DNA of 64,000 bases, taken from Rheinheimera pleomorphica (GTDB lineage: Bacteria; Pseudomonadota; Gammaproteobacteria; Enterobacterales; Alteromonadaceae). Below the pieces are notes generated by a model. That model saw only the letters and a list, made by a program, of their open reading frames with translations. It was not told the origin of the DNA and did no database searches. A program made the position numbers and the translations under genes. The stretch is taken from contig NZ_SIRR01000005.1 of NCBI RefSeq assembly GCF_011634895.1, positions 1-64,000 on the forward strand, read 5' to 3'. This document shows, piece after piece, positions 44,492 through 54,057 of this stretch; positions within the stretch are counted from its first letter, which is position 1; each line of letters starts with the position of its first letter.

Positions 44492-45084
44492 TGAAGCTGG
44501 TGATTGTCGATACCGGCTGCGCCAATATCAGCTCGGTGTACTTTGCTTTTAAACGCCTGGGCGTTGAGGCCAGCATCAGCCGTGATGCCAAAGCCATTAA
44601 AGCCGCCGATAAGGTGCTGCTACCCGGCGTTGGCACCGCGCACAACGCCATGGCCAAACTTCAGCAAGCCGAGCTTATCGATACGTTGCAACACCTGCAG
44701 CAGCCGCTGCTGGGTATTTGCCTGGGTATGCAAATGCTGACTGCGCACAGCATGGAGGGCGATGTCGCTTGCTTAAACCTTATCCCGTCGGAAGTGCGGC
44801 CCATGCAAAGCGCTGGCCTGCGCCTGCCACATATGGGTTGGAATACGCTGCACAGCATCAGTAACCACCCGCTGCTGCGCGGCTTTTCTGTCACAGACTA
44901 TGTATATTTTGTGCACAGCTTTGCGGTGGCACCCGACGAGTACAGTCTGGCGCAGTGCCATTACGGTACTGATTTTGCTGCGGTCATTGGCAAAGACAAT
45001 GTCGCCGGCGCCCAGTTTCACCCTGAGCGCTCGGGTAAAACCGGCGCACGGTTATTACAGAATTTTCTGGAGTGGCAGTTATGA
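44491..45084 (+). CDS. hisH: Imidazole glycerol phosphate synthase, glutaminase subunit
   Basis: This 197-residue class I glutamine amidotransferase feeds ammonia to HisF. The nucleophile Cys is in [11 protein letters not shown] and the His/Glu pair is in [13 protein letters not shown]. The ATG at 44491 overlaps the last base of the hisB stop and has AAAAGGAG before it, preferred to the GTG 3 bases upstream. Confidence 0.96.
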   Translation: MKLVIVDTGCANISSVYFAFKRLGVEASISRDAKAIKAADKVLLPGVGTAHNAMAKLQQAELIDTLQHLQQPLLGICLGMQMLTAHSMEGDVACLNLIPSEVRPMQSAGLRLPHMGWNTLHSISNHPLLRGFSVTDYVYFVHSFAVAPDEYSLAQCHYGTDFAAVIGKDNVAGAQFHPERSGKTGARLLQNFLEWQL

Positions 45085-45818
45085 TTATCCCCGCCATCGA
45101 CTTAATTGACGGCAATGTAGTGCGGCTTTATCAGGGCCGTTACGACAACACCACCCAATATGACTTCAGCCCGCTTGGCCTGCGTAATCAATACGCCGAG
45201 GCTGGTGCTAACTGGCTGCATATTGTCGATCTATCCGGCGCTAAAGATGCCACTAAACGTCAGTTGGCACTTTTAACCGAGCTGATGACCGCTTCACCTT
45301 TACATATTCAGGTTGGCGGTGGTGTGCGCAGCGAGCAGGATGTGATTGATTTACTTGATGCCGGTGCCGGCCGTGTCGTTATAGGCAGTTTAGCAATACA
45401 CCAGAGCGAGCTGGTGCAAGGCTGGGTGCGCAAATATGGCGGCGAGCACATCGTACTGGCGCTGGATGTCGCCATAAATGACAAAGGTGAGAAAACCCTG
45501 CCCTCGCATGGCTGGATTGAGCAATCCAATATCACCTTAGAGCAGGTGCTGGACGGTTATATCGCTGCCGGTGCTAAACATGTGCTTTGTACCGACATCA
45601 GCAAAGACGGCACCTTAACTGGCTCTAATGTGCAGCTTTACAAAGAGCTGGCCAGCAAGTATCCGCAAATTCAGTGGCAGGCCTCGGGCGGTATTGGCAA
45701 GCTGGATGATATCCGCGCCTTAATTGGCAGTGGCGTAGCCGGCGTTATTTTAGGCCGCTCACTGCTGGAAGGTAAATTTACGCTTGAGGAGGCCATTGCA
45801 TGCTGGCAAAACGGTTAA
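45081..45818 (+). CDS. hisA: ProFAR isomerase
   Basis: This 245-residue TIM barrel catalyses the Amadori isomerisation of Pro[23 protein letters not shown] opens the fold; IQVGGGVRS and [16 protein letters not shown] hold the phosphate loops and catalytic Asp residues. The start is at 45081 (ATGA overlap with hisH, GGAG before it). Confidence 0.96.
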   Translation: MIIPAIDLIDGNVVRLYQGRYDNTTQYDFSPLGLRNQYAEAGANWLHIVDLSGAKDATKRQLALLTELMTASPLHIQVGGGVRSEQDVIDLLDAGAGRVVIGSLAIHQSELVQGWVRKYGGEHIVLALDVAINDKGEKTLPSHGWIEQSNITLEQVLDGYIAAGAKHVLCTDISKDGTLTGSNVQLYKELASKYPQIQWQASGGIGKLDDIRALIGSGVAGVILGRSLLEGKFTLEEAIACWQNG

Positions 45819-46573
45819 TTCCCTGCCTTGATGTACGCGATGGCAAGGTGGTAAAAGGCGTACAGTTTCGCAACCATGAAATTATCGGCGATATAGTGCC
45901 GCTGGCGCAGCGCTACGCCGAGGCCGGCGCCGACGAGCTGGTGTTTTATGATATCACTGCGTCGAGCGATGGCCGGGTGGTCGATAAAAGCTGGGTGCAG
46001 CGTATTGCCGAGGTCATAGATATTCCGTTTTGTGTCGCCGGTGGCATCAAAACAGTGGCCGATGCCGGCAAAATTCTGGAAATGGGTGCTGATAAAATTT
46101 CGATAAACAGCCCGGCTCTGCTAAGACCTGAGCTGATTAACGAGCTTAACCACAGCTTTGGCCAGCAGTGCGTTGTGATTGGCATCGACAGCTTTTTTGA
46201 TGTCACTTCCGGCCAGTATCAGGTATACCAGTTTACCGGTGATGAAAGCCGCACCCGAAAAACCCAGTGGCTGACCCGCGACTGGGTCAGCGAGGTGCTA
46301 AGCCGGGGTGCCGGCGAAATTGTACTTAACTGTATGAATCAGGATGGGGTGCGTCAGGGCTATGATATTGCCCAGCTAAAAAGCATCCGCGAAGTGTGCA
46401 GTGTGCCGCTGATTGCCAGTGGTGGCGCCGGCACTATGCAGCACTTTACTGATGTATTTGAAAAAGCCGATGTTGATGGTGCTTTGGCCGCCAGTGTGTT
46501 TCACAAAGGTATTATTGAAATTGCTGAGTTAAAAGCCAAATTGATCGCTGATGGCATCAGTATCCGGCCTTGA
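45800..46573 (+). CDS. hisF: Imidazole glycerol phosphate synthase, cyclase subunit
   Basis: This 257-residue TIM barrel partner of HisH makes IGP and [24 protein letters not shown] with Asp11, [24 protein letters not shown] (second catalytic Asp) and IASGGAGTM are all present. It overlaps hisA by 19 bases and has GAGGAGG before its ATG. Confidence 0.97.
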   Translation: MLAKRLIPCLDVRDGKVVKGVQFRNHEIIGDIVPLAQRYAEAGADELVFYDITASSDGRVVDKSWVQRIAEVIDIPFCVAGGIKTVADAGKILEMGADKISINSPALLRPELINELNHSFGQQCVVIGIDSFFDVTSGQYQVYQFTGDESRTRKTQWLTRDWVSEVLSRGAGEIVLNCMNQDGVRQGYDIAQLKSIREVCSVPLIASGGAGTMQHFTDVFEKADVDGALAASVFHKGIIEIAELKAKLIADGISIRP

Positions 46574-46878
46574 TAATGACAATGACTAGCTGAGCCAAGG
46601 CGTATGTACTTTTTTCGGCGACCGTTGGAGGCCATGGATGGCCGGAGTCGAGCCCCAGGGAAGGTTTATGGCGTGTCGCAGAAAAAATGTACGGAGTCTT
46701 GGCGCGTTCGAAGAGCATGCCTCTTGGTTCAGGCTCTGAGACCTGACTACACGCAGAGACGCCGTAGATACTTCCCTGTAGGCTCCTCTGTGGCATCCAT
46801 GCCACAGACGCTCTGCTTAGCAGTCAGGTCTCGTCGCTTAGCAAATTGGCGCAGCATCAGAAAAAACGAGAACATAAG
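46574..46878. repeat. Structured repeat-like insertion between hisF and hisI
   Basis: This is a 305-bp gap in an otherwise overlapping operon. The left part (46621-46675) shares a motif (CATGGATG, GAG-CGAGCCCC, GGAAGG-TTTA-GGCG) with 51618-51673. The right part folds: 46738-46748 (GAGACCTGACT) pairs with 46822-46832, an inner GCAGAG/CTCTGC pair follows, and GTGGCATCCATGCCAC is a separate palindrome. The 92-codon frame here has no protein-like features. It looks like one or two dispersed intergenic repeats inserted into the operon. Confidence 0.6.
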
Positions 46879-47493
46879 ATGAAAACTGAGAAAATTAACC
46901 AACTAAGCTGGCCGGAAAACCAACTGCTGCCAGCGATAGTACAGCATGCCATCTCCGGCAAGGTGCTAATGCAGGGCTATATGAACCCGGCGGCACTTGA
47001 GCACACACTGCAAAGCGGCAATGTCACCTTTTACAGCCGCAGCAAACAGCGGCTGTGGACCAAAGGCGAAAGCTCAGGCCATACCCTGCAGCTGGTCAAC
47101 GTCGACAGCGACTGTGATGCCGACAGTATTTTAGTGCTGGCACTGCCGCAAGGGCCCACCTGCCATGTTGGCACCGAAACCTGCTGGCATGACAACAGCG
47201 CCAATAGCCCGCAACTGGCGTTTTTATATGACTTAGAGCAGGTAATTAAATCCCGGGAAGGCGCCGATCCGGCCAGCAGCTACACCGCCAGTTTATTTGC
47301 TAAAGGCGTAAAACGCATTGCGCAAAAAGTCGGTGAAGAAGGTGTTGAGTCGGCTTTAGCGGCGATGGCTGGCGATAAAGAAGAGCTAGCCAACGAAGCG
47401 GCTGATCTGATCTTCCATTTGCTCGTATTACTACGCAGCCAAAAGCTGGAACTGAACGATGTTATTAAGGTATTACAACAGCGGCATAAGTAA
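46879..47493 (+). CDS. hisI: Phosphoribosyl-AMP cyclohydrolase / phosphoribosyl-ATP pyrophosphatase
   Basis: This 204-residue bifunctional enzyme catalyses steps 2 and 3 of the pathway. The cyclohydrolase half has [31 protein letters not shown], the DCDADS metal site and the [10 protein letters not shown] cysteines. The pyrophosphatase half has [20 protein letters not shown] and [14 protein letters not shown]. The start is at 46879; the longer frame extends into the repeat. The ribosome binding site is weak, so translation after the insertion may rely on it alone. Confidence 0.96.
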   Translation: MKTEKINQLSWPENQLLPAIVQHAISGKVLMQGYMNPAALEHTLQSGNVTFYSRSKQRLWTKGESSGHTLQLVNVDSDCDADSILVLALPQGPTCHVGTETCWHDNSANSPQLAFLYDLEQVIKSREGADPASSYTASLFAKGVKRIAQKVGEEGVESALAAMAGDKEELANEAADLIFHLLVLLRSQKLELNDVIKVLQQRHK

Positions 47494-47589
47494 GCAAAAC
47501 AACTGGCAGCATCACTGTACAGCAGCAGACATAATTCATTCTTGTCAACTGTGGCGGCGCAACATTCTGCTAGCTACACTTATGTCGTC

Positions 47590-49290
47590 ATGACAAACAA
47601 ATCGCCGCATTTACACCGCGAGGCAAACCTGATCCAAATGCTGGATCCAATGTCCACTGACTGGAATCAGGCATTGCCTGCCCCCAATACAACGGTAACC
47701 AGTAAACTGGTTGCTGCGCTGGATTTTTCCCGTTTAAACACCTTGTTTGAAAATTTTCTACAGGTGATGAATGTACCGATTGCACTTATTGATCTTAACG
47801 GCAAAGTGCTGGCATCCTCGCGCTGGCAACGGGCTTGTGTTCAGTTTCATCGGCAGACCGGGCCAACTCTGCAGCGCTGCCTGGAAAGTGATCGCGATTT
47901 AGCCTTACAACTAGAGCAAGGTAAAAATTACTCGATTTATCGCTGTCGCAACGGTTTAACTGATTGTGCCACACCCATTATTCTCGATGGCGAGCATATC
48001 GCCAACCTGTTTATTGGCCAGTTTTTATTGCAGGAGCCCGACCCGGAATATTTCAGCGCCCAAGCCAAAGAAGCGGGTTTTAATAAAGAAGACTATCTGG
48101 CCGCCCTGGCTGAAGTTCCCATTGTCGATGAGGCCAAACTGCCCGCCATGCTGAATATGCTTGCGTCCTTAGCGCTGCAAATTACCGAATTAAGCCTTGT
48201 TAATAACCGTTATCAACAAAGTTTGTTCCAGACTGAACTTAAAGTACTGCAACGCACCCAGGAGCTGACACTGCAAAACCAGATTTTAAGCCTGATCAGC
48301 GAAGGTGCTGAGTTAAAAGCCGTGCTGCATAATCTGGTGACTCAGGTCGAACAGCTGCATCCGGAAACACTGTGTTCCATTTTATTGTTGGATGAAGACG
48401 GTAAAACCCTGCGCCACGGCGCGGCGCCGTCACTACCTGATGCTTATAATCAGGCGATTGATGGCGTCGAAATTGGTCACGGTGTCGGCTCTTGCGGTAC
48501 AGCCGCCTTCAGTGGTGAAACCGTTATCGTTAGCGATATCAGCTCACACCCGTACTGGCAACCTTACCGGGCGTTAGCTGAAATGGCGCAGGTGAATGCC
48601 TGCTGGTCGCAACCGGTTAAAAATGCTCAGGGGAAGGTACTTGGCACCTTTGCCATTTATCATAAACAAACCGCTGAGCCATCAGCTGAACTACTGGAAA
48701 AGATAAAAACCTATAGCAATCTGGCTGAACTTGCCATCAGCCGCAGTTTAACCAGTGCGCAGATCCGCCGGCTGGCATTTTATGACAGCTTAACCGGCCT
48801 GGCGAACCGGCGCTTACTGGAAGAACACCTGCTGCAGGCGATGGCAGCAAGCCAGCGCAGCCAAAAATACTGTGGCCTGATGTTTATCGATTTGGATAAC
48901 TTTAAACCGGTAAACGATATTTATGGCCATCGCATGGGTGACAACTTGTTAGCAGAAGTCGCGCGCCGCCTGCAAACTGCGGTGCGTCAGGCCGATACCG
49001 TCGCCCGATTTGGCGGCGATGAGTTTATTGTATTGCTGCGCGATATTGACACGGATACCCGCCGCAGCCGGCAACATATGCAACTTGTTGCCTGTAAAAT
49101 AGTACAGGAGCTGTCCAGACCCTACCCGCTTGACGATAACAGTATGCACCAGTGTGCCTGCAGTATTGGCCTGGTGTTATTTAAAGGCGACACCAACTGC
49201 GACGAGTTATTGCGCCAGGCCGATACGGCGATGTATCAGGCCAAGCGCGGTGGCCAGAATCAGCCTTGCTGGTATCAAGCTCCTCAATAA
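47590..49290 (+). CDS. PocR-GAF-GGDEF diguanylate cyclase
   Basis: This ~566-residue cytoplasmic signalling protein has three domains: a PocR sensory domain (about residues 35-180; DLNGKVLASSRWQRACVQFH, CRNGLTDCATPIILDGEHIA), a GAF domain (about 215-385; GVGSCGTAAFSGETVIVSDI) and a GGDEF domain (about 395-560) with active-site FGGDEFIVLL, expected to make cyclic di-GMP. An RxxD inhibitory site is not obvious. PocR domains in other proteins bind small organic ligands. The start is uncertain; ATG 47590 is used, with TTG 47542 and ATG 47638 as alternatives. Confidence 0.85.
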   Translation: MTNKSPHLHREANLIQMLDPMSTDWNQALPAPNTTVTSKLVAALDFSRLNTLFENFLQVMNVPIALIDLNGKVLASSRWQRACVQFHRQTGPTLQRCLESDRDLALQLEQGKNYSIYRCRNGLTDCATPIILDGEHIANLFIGQFLLQEPDPEYFSAQAKEAGFNKEDYLAALAEVPIVDEAKLPAMLNMLASLALQITELSLVNNRYQQSLFQTELKVLQRTQELTLQNQILSLISEGAELKAVLHNLVTQVEQLHPETLCSILLLDEDGKTLRHGAAPSLPDAYNQAIDGVEIGHGVGSCGTAAFSGETVIVSDISSHPYWQPYRALAEMAQVNACWSQPVKNAQGKVLGTFAIYHKQTAEPSAELLEKIKTYSNLAELAISRSLTSAQIRRLAFYDSLTGLANRRLLEEHLLQAMAASQRSQKYCGLMFIDLDNFKPVNDIYGHRMGDNLLAEVARRLQTAVRQADTVARFGGDEFIVLLRDIDTDTRRSRQHMQLVACKIVQELSRPYPLDDNSMHQCACSIGLVLFKGDTNCDELLRQADTAMYQAKRGGQNQPCWYQAPQ

Positions 49291-49436
49291 ACCGCTACAA
49301 CGCACGCTGTCATCCATTTAGCGCATAAAAATGTAACAGCCTTTGTCTGTCTATTGACAAGCCCCGCCCGGACCATGACTATAGCTGCGGTCTAACGTTT
49401 AACACTTCTGTTAACACTATAAATAAAAGAGTTGCT

Positions 49437-51593
49437 ATGAAAAAATCCTTACTTGTGCTGGCATTAGCCAGCAGCTTCGCCATGGCTGATGAAGGCATGT
49501 GGATGCCGCAACAACTGCCACAAATTGCCAACGAATTAAAAGCCGCCGGTTTAGCTTTGAACCCAGCCGATTTAACCAAACTGACTGAATTTCCGGCTGC
49601 CGCTATTGTTAGCTTAGGCGGTTGTTCGGCGTCTTTTGTTTCGCCTAATGGTCTGGTTGCAACCAACCATCACTGCGTCTATGGCAGCATTGCGCATAAC
49701 TCAACGCCCGAGAACGACTTACTAGCCAATGGCTTTTTAGCCAAAACCTTAACTGATGAAGTGCCTGCTGCGCCGGGCAGCCGTATCTTTGTTACCAAGG
49801 CGGTCGATAACGTTAGCGATAAAGTGATTGATGCCGCCACTGCCAAGCTAAGCGGCAAAAAGCGTATCGACGCCATTGAAGCCAACCAGAAAGCGCTGGT
49901 AGCTGAGTGTGAAAAAGACGAAGGCCACCGCTGTACTGTAGCTGCATTCTACGGCAGCCTGGAGTTTTACCGTATTAAACAGCTGGAAATTAAAGACGTG
50001 CGCTTAGTGCATGCGCCGGCTGAAGGCGTAGGTAAATTTGGCGGCGACACCGACAACTGGATGTGGCCGCGCCACACCGGTGATTACAGCTTCTATCGCG
50101 CCTATGTCAGCCCACAAGGTAAATCGGCTGACTTCAGTGCCGACAACGTGCCCTATAAGCCAGATTTTCATTTAACCCTGGCCAAAGACGGCGTAAAAGA
50201 AGGTGATTTTGTTATGGCCATGGGTTACCCGGGCCGTACTAACCGCCACCGCCTGCCAAGTGAAGTCAGTGAGACCTTTGAATGGGCCTACCCTAACACC
50301 GTAGCGCATTTTAAAAACACACTGGATATTATTGCCAAACAAACCGCCGACGATAAAGATGCTGAGCTAAAATACGCCAGCCGCGTGGCCGGTTTAAATA
50401 ATTATATGAAAAACCGTCAGGGTATGCTGGATAGTTTTGCCGACAGCGACTTTTTAAGCCGCAAGCAAGCCGAACACGCTGAACTGACCAAGTGGGTGAA
50501 CAGCAGCCGCGATAACAAAAAAGCCTACGCCGATGACTTAAAAGCTATTGAAAAGCTGCTGAAGCAACGTCAGGACAAAGATCGTAAAGACTATTTACTG
50601 GACAACGCTAAACCACGTTTGCTTACCGTTGCAGGCGCACTGTATCGTTTAGCACAAGAGAGCACTAAACCGGACGCAGAACGCAAAGCCGGTTTCCAAA
50701 GTCGTGATCTACCACGCTACAAAGCTTTTATCGCAGGTATGGAGCGTAACTTTGCGGTTAGCGTAGAAAAAGCATTGGATCTGTATAACCTAAGCCGTTA
50801 TGCCGCCCAGCCGAAAAAGCAACGTGATAGCGAATTCGACAAAGTAATGGGCATCAAAGATGGCATGTCTGAAGCCGATCTTAAAGCGCTGATTGACAGC
50901 TGGTATGCCAACACAGGTTTAACCGCACTGGATAAACGCACTGCGCTGCTGGAAATGACACCAGAGCAAATCGCTGCGGTAGATGACAGCTTTGTCAAAG
51001 CGGCTGTTGCCCTGCATAAATGGAACTTAAAACAGGAAGCTGCAGAAGAAGAGCTGGCCGGTAAAATTCAGCAGGCTTACGCCAGCTATATGCGCGCCAA
51101 AATCGCCTTTATGCAGTCGAAAGGCCAGGCCGTTTACCCGGATGCCAACAGCACACTGCGGGTAACTTATGGCAATGTTAAAGGCCGTGCGCATGGCAAC
51201 GAAGATGGCAATGCCTGGGCACCGTTTACCACGCTGCGCGGTATTACGGCTAAAGCCACTGGCGAAGGCGAATTTAACGCCCCGCAAAGCCAGCTAGACG
51301 CGATAAAAGCCAAGCAATATGGCCCATACAAAGTAGAAAGCTTAAACTCAGTGCCGGTTAACTTCTTAGCGACGCTGGATATTACCGGTGGTAACTCAGG
51401 TTCAGCGGTATTAAACAGCAAAGCCGAACTGGTAGGCCTGGCGTTTGACGGCACGCTGGATTCGATTATTTCAGACTGGGACTACAACCCGGATAACACC
51501 CGCTCAATTCAGGTAGATCACCGTTTTATGCTGTGGCAAATGCAGCTGGATGGCGCTGATAATCTGTTAAAAGAAATGGGCGTGAAGAATTAG
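49437..51593 (+). CDS. S46 family dipeptidyl peptidase (DPP7-like)
   Basis: This 718-residue exported serine exopeptidase releases dipeptides from peptide N-termini. It has a signal peptide (residues 1-17, ending SFAMA), His in LVATNHHCVYG, Asp in GGDTDNWMWPRHTGDY, and nucleophile Ser in TGGNSGSAV. Eighteen residues after that Ser lies Gly (AFDG). In characterised S46 enzymes Gly at this place marks DPP7 (hydrophobic P1) and Arg marks DPP11 (acidic P1). Monocistronic, without an island operator in front. Confidence 0.93.
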   Translation: MKKSLLVLALASSFAMADEGMWMPQQLPQIANELKAAGLALNPADLTKLTEFPAAAIVSLGGCSASFVSPNGLVATNHHCVYGSIAHNSTPENDLLANGFLAKTLTDEVPAAPGSRIFVTKAVDNVSDKVIDAATAKLSGKKRIDAIEANQKALVAECEKDEGHRCTVAAFYGSLEFYRIKQLEIKDVRLVHAPAEGVGKFGGDTDNWMWPRHTGDYSFYRAYVSPQGKSADFSADNVPYKPDFHLTLAKDGVKEGDFVMAMGYPGRTNRHRLPSEVSETFEWAYPNTVAHFKNTLDIIAKQTADDKDAELKYASRVAGLNNYMKNRQGMLDSFADSDFLSRKQAEHAELTKWVNSSRDNKKAYADDLKAIEKLLKQRQDKDRKDYLLDNAKPRLLTVAGALYRLAQESTKPDAERKAGFQSRDLPRYKAFIAGMERNFAVSVEKALDLYNLSRYAAQPKKQRDSEFDKVMGIKDGMSEADLKALIDSWYANTGLTALDKRTALLEMTPEQIAAVDDSFVKAAVALHKWNLKQEAAEEELAGKIQQAYASYMRAKIAFMQSKGQAVYPDANSTLRVTYGNVKGRAHGNEDGNAWAPFTTLRGITAKATGEGEFNAPQSQLDAIKAKQYGPYKVESLNSVPVNFLATLDITGGNSGSAVLNSKAELVGLAFDGTLDSIISDWDYNPDNTRSIQVDHRFMLWQMQLDGADNLLKEMGVKN

Positions 51594-51617
51594 CGAGCAG
51601 AGGATTACTCTAAGCCA

Positions 51618-51690
51618 ACCGTTGAACGCATGGATGCGTGAGACGAGCCCCCATGGAAGGGTTTACGGCGAGTTGGCGTGAGTAAACCGG
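51618..51690. repeat. Dispersed palindromic repeat after the S46 gene
   Basis: Two small hairpins (CGCATGGATGCG; CCCCATGGAAGGG) and a GAG-CGAGCCCC core resemble the element at 46621-46675. It lies between convergent genes, a typical place for such repeats, and may double as a terminator. Confidence 0.55.
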
Positions 51691-51731
51691 CGTGAGCCAT
51701 ACAACCTAGGCCGGCGGTATAGTCGGCTTTT

Positions 51732-52160
51732 TTATTGCTTTTCCAATAATTCTGCTGCCAGCCGGACAAAATCTGACGAGGTTAAAATGCCTTTCAGTTT
51801 GTTGTTTTCATCCACCACCGGCATACAACCGTGGCGGTTTTTGACAAAAAAGCCAGCCACTTCTTTTAACGATTGCTCCGGCGTTACTGCAGCAAAATCG
51901 GTTGCCATCATGTCCGCCACCAGCTGTTGTTTTTCTTTGCGCTCCAATGCAGTAGCACCATATTGCGCCATTAAGCCCATCACTTTGGCAATCATAATTT
52001 TCTGTGTCAGCATGCCGACTAACTCACCGTTTTTTTCAATCACCGGAATATGACGGATATTCTTCTGCCGCATTAAATCATGTGCATCTTTTAAGCTGGC
52101 GTCCCGGGTAACGCACAAAGGATCGGCGGTCATCAGTTGGGCAACAGTGGTAATGGTCAT
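51732..52160 (-). CDS. CBS-domain protein
   Basis: This 142-residue stand-alone tandem CBS pair (LMTADPLCVTRDASLKDAHD, about residues 8-60; MMATDFAAVTPEQSLKEVA, about 84-138) is likely an adenine-nucleotide sensor or regulator of another protein. The ribosome binding site GGAGCC is clear. Target unknown. A second such protein lies at 56102-56533. Confidence 0.85.
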   Translation of the reverse strand: MTITTVAQLMTADPLCVTRDASLKDAHDLMRQKNIRHIPVIEKNGELVGMLTQKIMIAKVMGLMAQYGATALERKEKQQLVADMMATDFAAVTPEQSLKEVAGFFVKNRHGCMPVVDENNKLKGILTSSDFVRLAAELLEKQ

Positions 52161-52373
52161 ATCAGGCTCCTTTAAGCAGTATTTGGCGTGTTAATAATAG
52201 ATATAGCGAAAAAGCTGGCGGGCTGCAGCGAACTGGATCAACTTTTTCACCGTACGCGCCGAAAAACTCATCGGTTTAGCCACAGCGCAAAAAGATAAAT
52301 CTGATCTGCCAGCTGACAACTGGCGTTTTTATAGCCGACTCTTGTGTCCCATTCAGACAAAAAAGGAAACGCT

Positions 52374-52859
52374 ATGAAATTGTCACAGCTTATTACCACC
52401 ACTGTACTGTTAGGCTCAATGCTGATTACGGCGCAGGCGCACAATCATAAAACCAAAGCAGACATCGTTGATACGGCCGTCGCAGCCGGTAACTTTTCTA
52501 CCCTGGTTACTGCAGTAAAAGCGGCGGAGCTGGTAGATACGCTGAAAAGCGAAGGCTCCTTTACCGTATTTGCACCTAACGACGCTGCGTTCGCTAAAAT
52601 TCCGGCAGCTGATTTAAACGCATTGGTTGCAGACAAAGCCGCACTGACTAACGTACTGACCTACCATGTCGTGGCCGGCAAAGTAATGGCCGCTGATGTG
52701 GTCAATCTGACCTCTGCCAAAACAGTACAGGGCCAGGAACTGAGTATCGAAGTTAAAGATGGCAAAGTCTTTGTAGACGGCGCCGAGGTCATTGCCACTG
52801 ACATCGTTACCAGCAACGGCGTTATCCATGTGCTGGATAGTGTTGTAATGCCAAAATAA
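52374..52859 (+). CDS. Exported fasciclin (FAS1) domain protein
   Basis: This 161-residue protein has a signal peptide (about residues 1-22, ending ITAQA) and one FAS1 domain ([54 protein letters not shown]). FAS1 proteins are surface or periplasmic adhesion-type proteins; the bacterial role is not defined. The start is at 52374 with AAAGGAAA before it. Confidence 0.9.
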   Translation: MKLSQLITTTVLLGSMLITAQAHNHKTKADIVDTAVAAGNFSTLVTAVKAAELVDTLKSEGSFTVFAPNDAAFAKIPAADLNALVADKAALTNVLTYHVVAGKVMAADVVNLTSAKTVQGQELSIEVKDGKVFVDGAEVIATDIVTSNGVIHVLDSVVMPK

Positions 52860-52866
52860 TACTGTG

Positions 52867-53745
52867 CTAGCTCGTCTCAGGCACTTTAGCCTGAGACGAG
52901 GTTAACGAACTACCGAGCGACGCTACGATCACCAAGCCAATCGCCAGCCACTGCCACAGCGTTAATAGCTCAGCGAGAATTAAAAAGCCTGCCAATGCGG
53001 CTATGGCCGGCTCCATGCTCATAAACACACTGAAATTCTGTGATGTCATGTTTCTTAACGCCACCATCTCCAGCGAATACGGAATAGCACTGGATAAAAT
53101 ACCGACCAAAAAGCCCAGCGGCAGTACGTCCCAACTGAACAGCGCCATGCCCTGTGTAACAGCACCTACCGGCACCAGCACCAGTGCCGCCACTGTCATG
53201 CCTAAGGCCACGGTAATACCGCCAGAGCTTTGCGTGTTGGTTTTTTTGCCAAATAAAATATAGCCGGCCCAGCAGGCGCCGGCAGCCAGCGCCAGCATTA
53301 CACCAACAGGGTCAAGTGCATCCACGCCGTGCATATCTGGCAGTAGCAGTAAAATACCGGCGATAGCAAAACCCACCCAGATTAAATCGCGCTTACGCCG
53401 TGAGGAAAACAGCGCCACCGCCAAAGGCCCGGTAAACTCCAGTGCTACGCCTATCCCGAGCGGAATGCGCGCTATCGCCAGATAAAACAGAATATTCATG
53501 CCGCCCAGGCACAAACCGTAAACAATAACAGCCTGCCAGTCACGCCCTTCAGGCAAAGCCCGCCAGGGCCGGAACACTAACCATAACACCAGCGCCGAGA
53601 AACCAAGTCGTAGCGCTGTTGTGCCTTCCGGGCCGATCAGTGGGAATAACTGCTTAGCGATAGAGGCACCGGATTGAATGGTGATCATCGCCAGCAAAAC
53701 GCTGATTACCGCGACAACCAGGCTGCGGTTTATTAATACAGACAT
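52867..53745 (-). CDS. rhtA: EamA-family exporter, RhtA-like
   Basis: This 292-residue inner-membrane exporter has ten predicted helices in two EamA repeats. It resembles the threonine/homoserine exporter RhtA (LLAMITIQSGASIAKQLFPL, GTTALRLGFSALVLW, IPLGIGVALEFTGPLAVAL). The start is placed at 53745 (MSVLINRS) where the family begins; the 22-codon extension is not conserved-looking. Substrate by homology is only probable. Confidence 0.85.
   Translation of the reverse strand: MSVLINRSLVVAVISVLLAMITIQSGASIAKQLFPLIGPEGTTALRLGFSALVLWLVFRPWRALPEGRDWQAVIVYGLCLGGMNILFYLAIARIPLGIGVALEFTGPLAVALFSSRRKRDLIWVGFAIAGILLLLPDMHGVDALDPVGVMLALAAGACWAGYILFGKKTNTQSSGGITVALGMTVAALVLVPVGAVTQGMALFSWDVLPLGFLVGILSSAIPYSLEMVALRNMTSQNFSVFMSMEPAIAALAGFLILAELLTLWQWLAIGLVIVASLGSSLTSSQAKVPETS
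52871..52900. terminator. Convergent-gene hairpin inside the rhtA 3' end
   Basis: A perfect 12-bp stem (CTCGTCTCAGGC / GCCTGAGACGAG) with a 6-base loop encodes the last codons of the RhtA-like gene and lies 11 bases past the fasciclin stop. It probably ends both transcripts. Confidence 0.65.
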
Positions 53746-54057
53746 AACAACAAAGATCCGAATGGACGTACAAGACGCGAAGACGTTAATTGTAGCCTGT
53801 GGCCATGACAAAACGTAAGCCAGAGCGCACTGTATTGCGTCACCTGTGCGTTATTTCGGGGCAAAAGCCAGCAACAAAACGCCAGCGCAGCGGCGGCAAT
53901 GTTAACACGTCAAAAAAATTTCACGCTATGGCAATTATTTAACGGCAAATTGGCCGCTAACGCTTAAACCCGGCGACTGTGGCATAACAACTGCAGAACA
54001 CCGCTATCGGTATTTTTGCTCACGCTATTTTTTGTCCTCTGACCCAGGAGCATAACT
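53746..54057. other. Intergenic region, 312 bases
   Basis: This gap lies between the divergent rhtA-like and DUF3422 genes. No gene, repeat or RNA was recognised. It must hold two promoters; an AGGAG ribosome binding site for the DUF3422 gene lies at its right end. Confidence 0.6.

Noticed and set aside
46604-46882. 92-residue frame between hisF and hisI
   Set aside because: Low-complexity translation of hairpin and repeat DNA, without start signals or conserved-looking segments.
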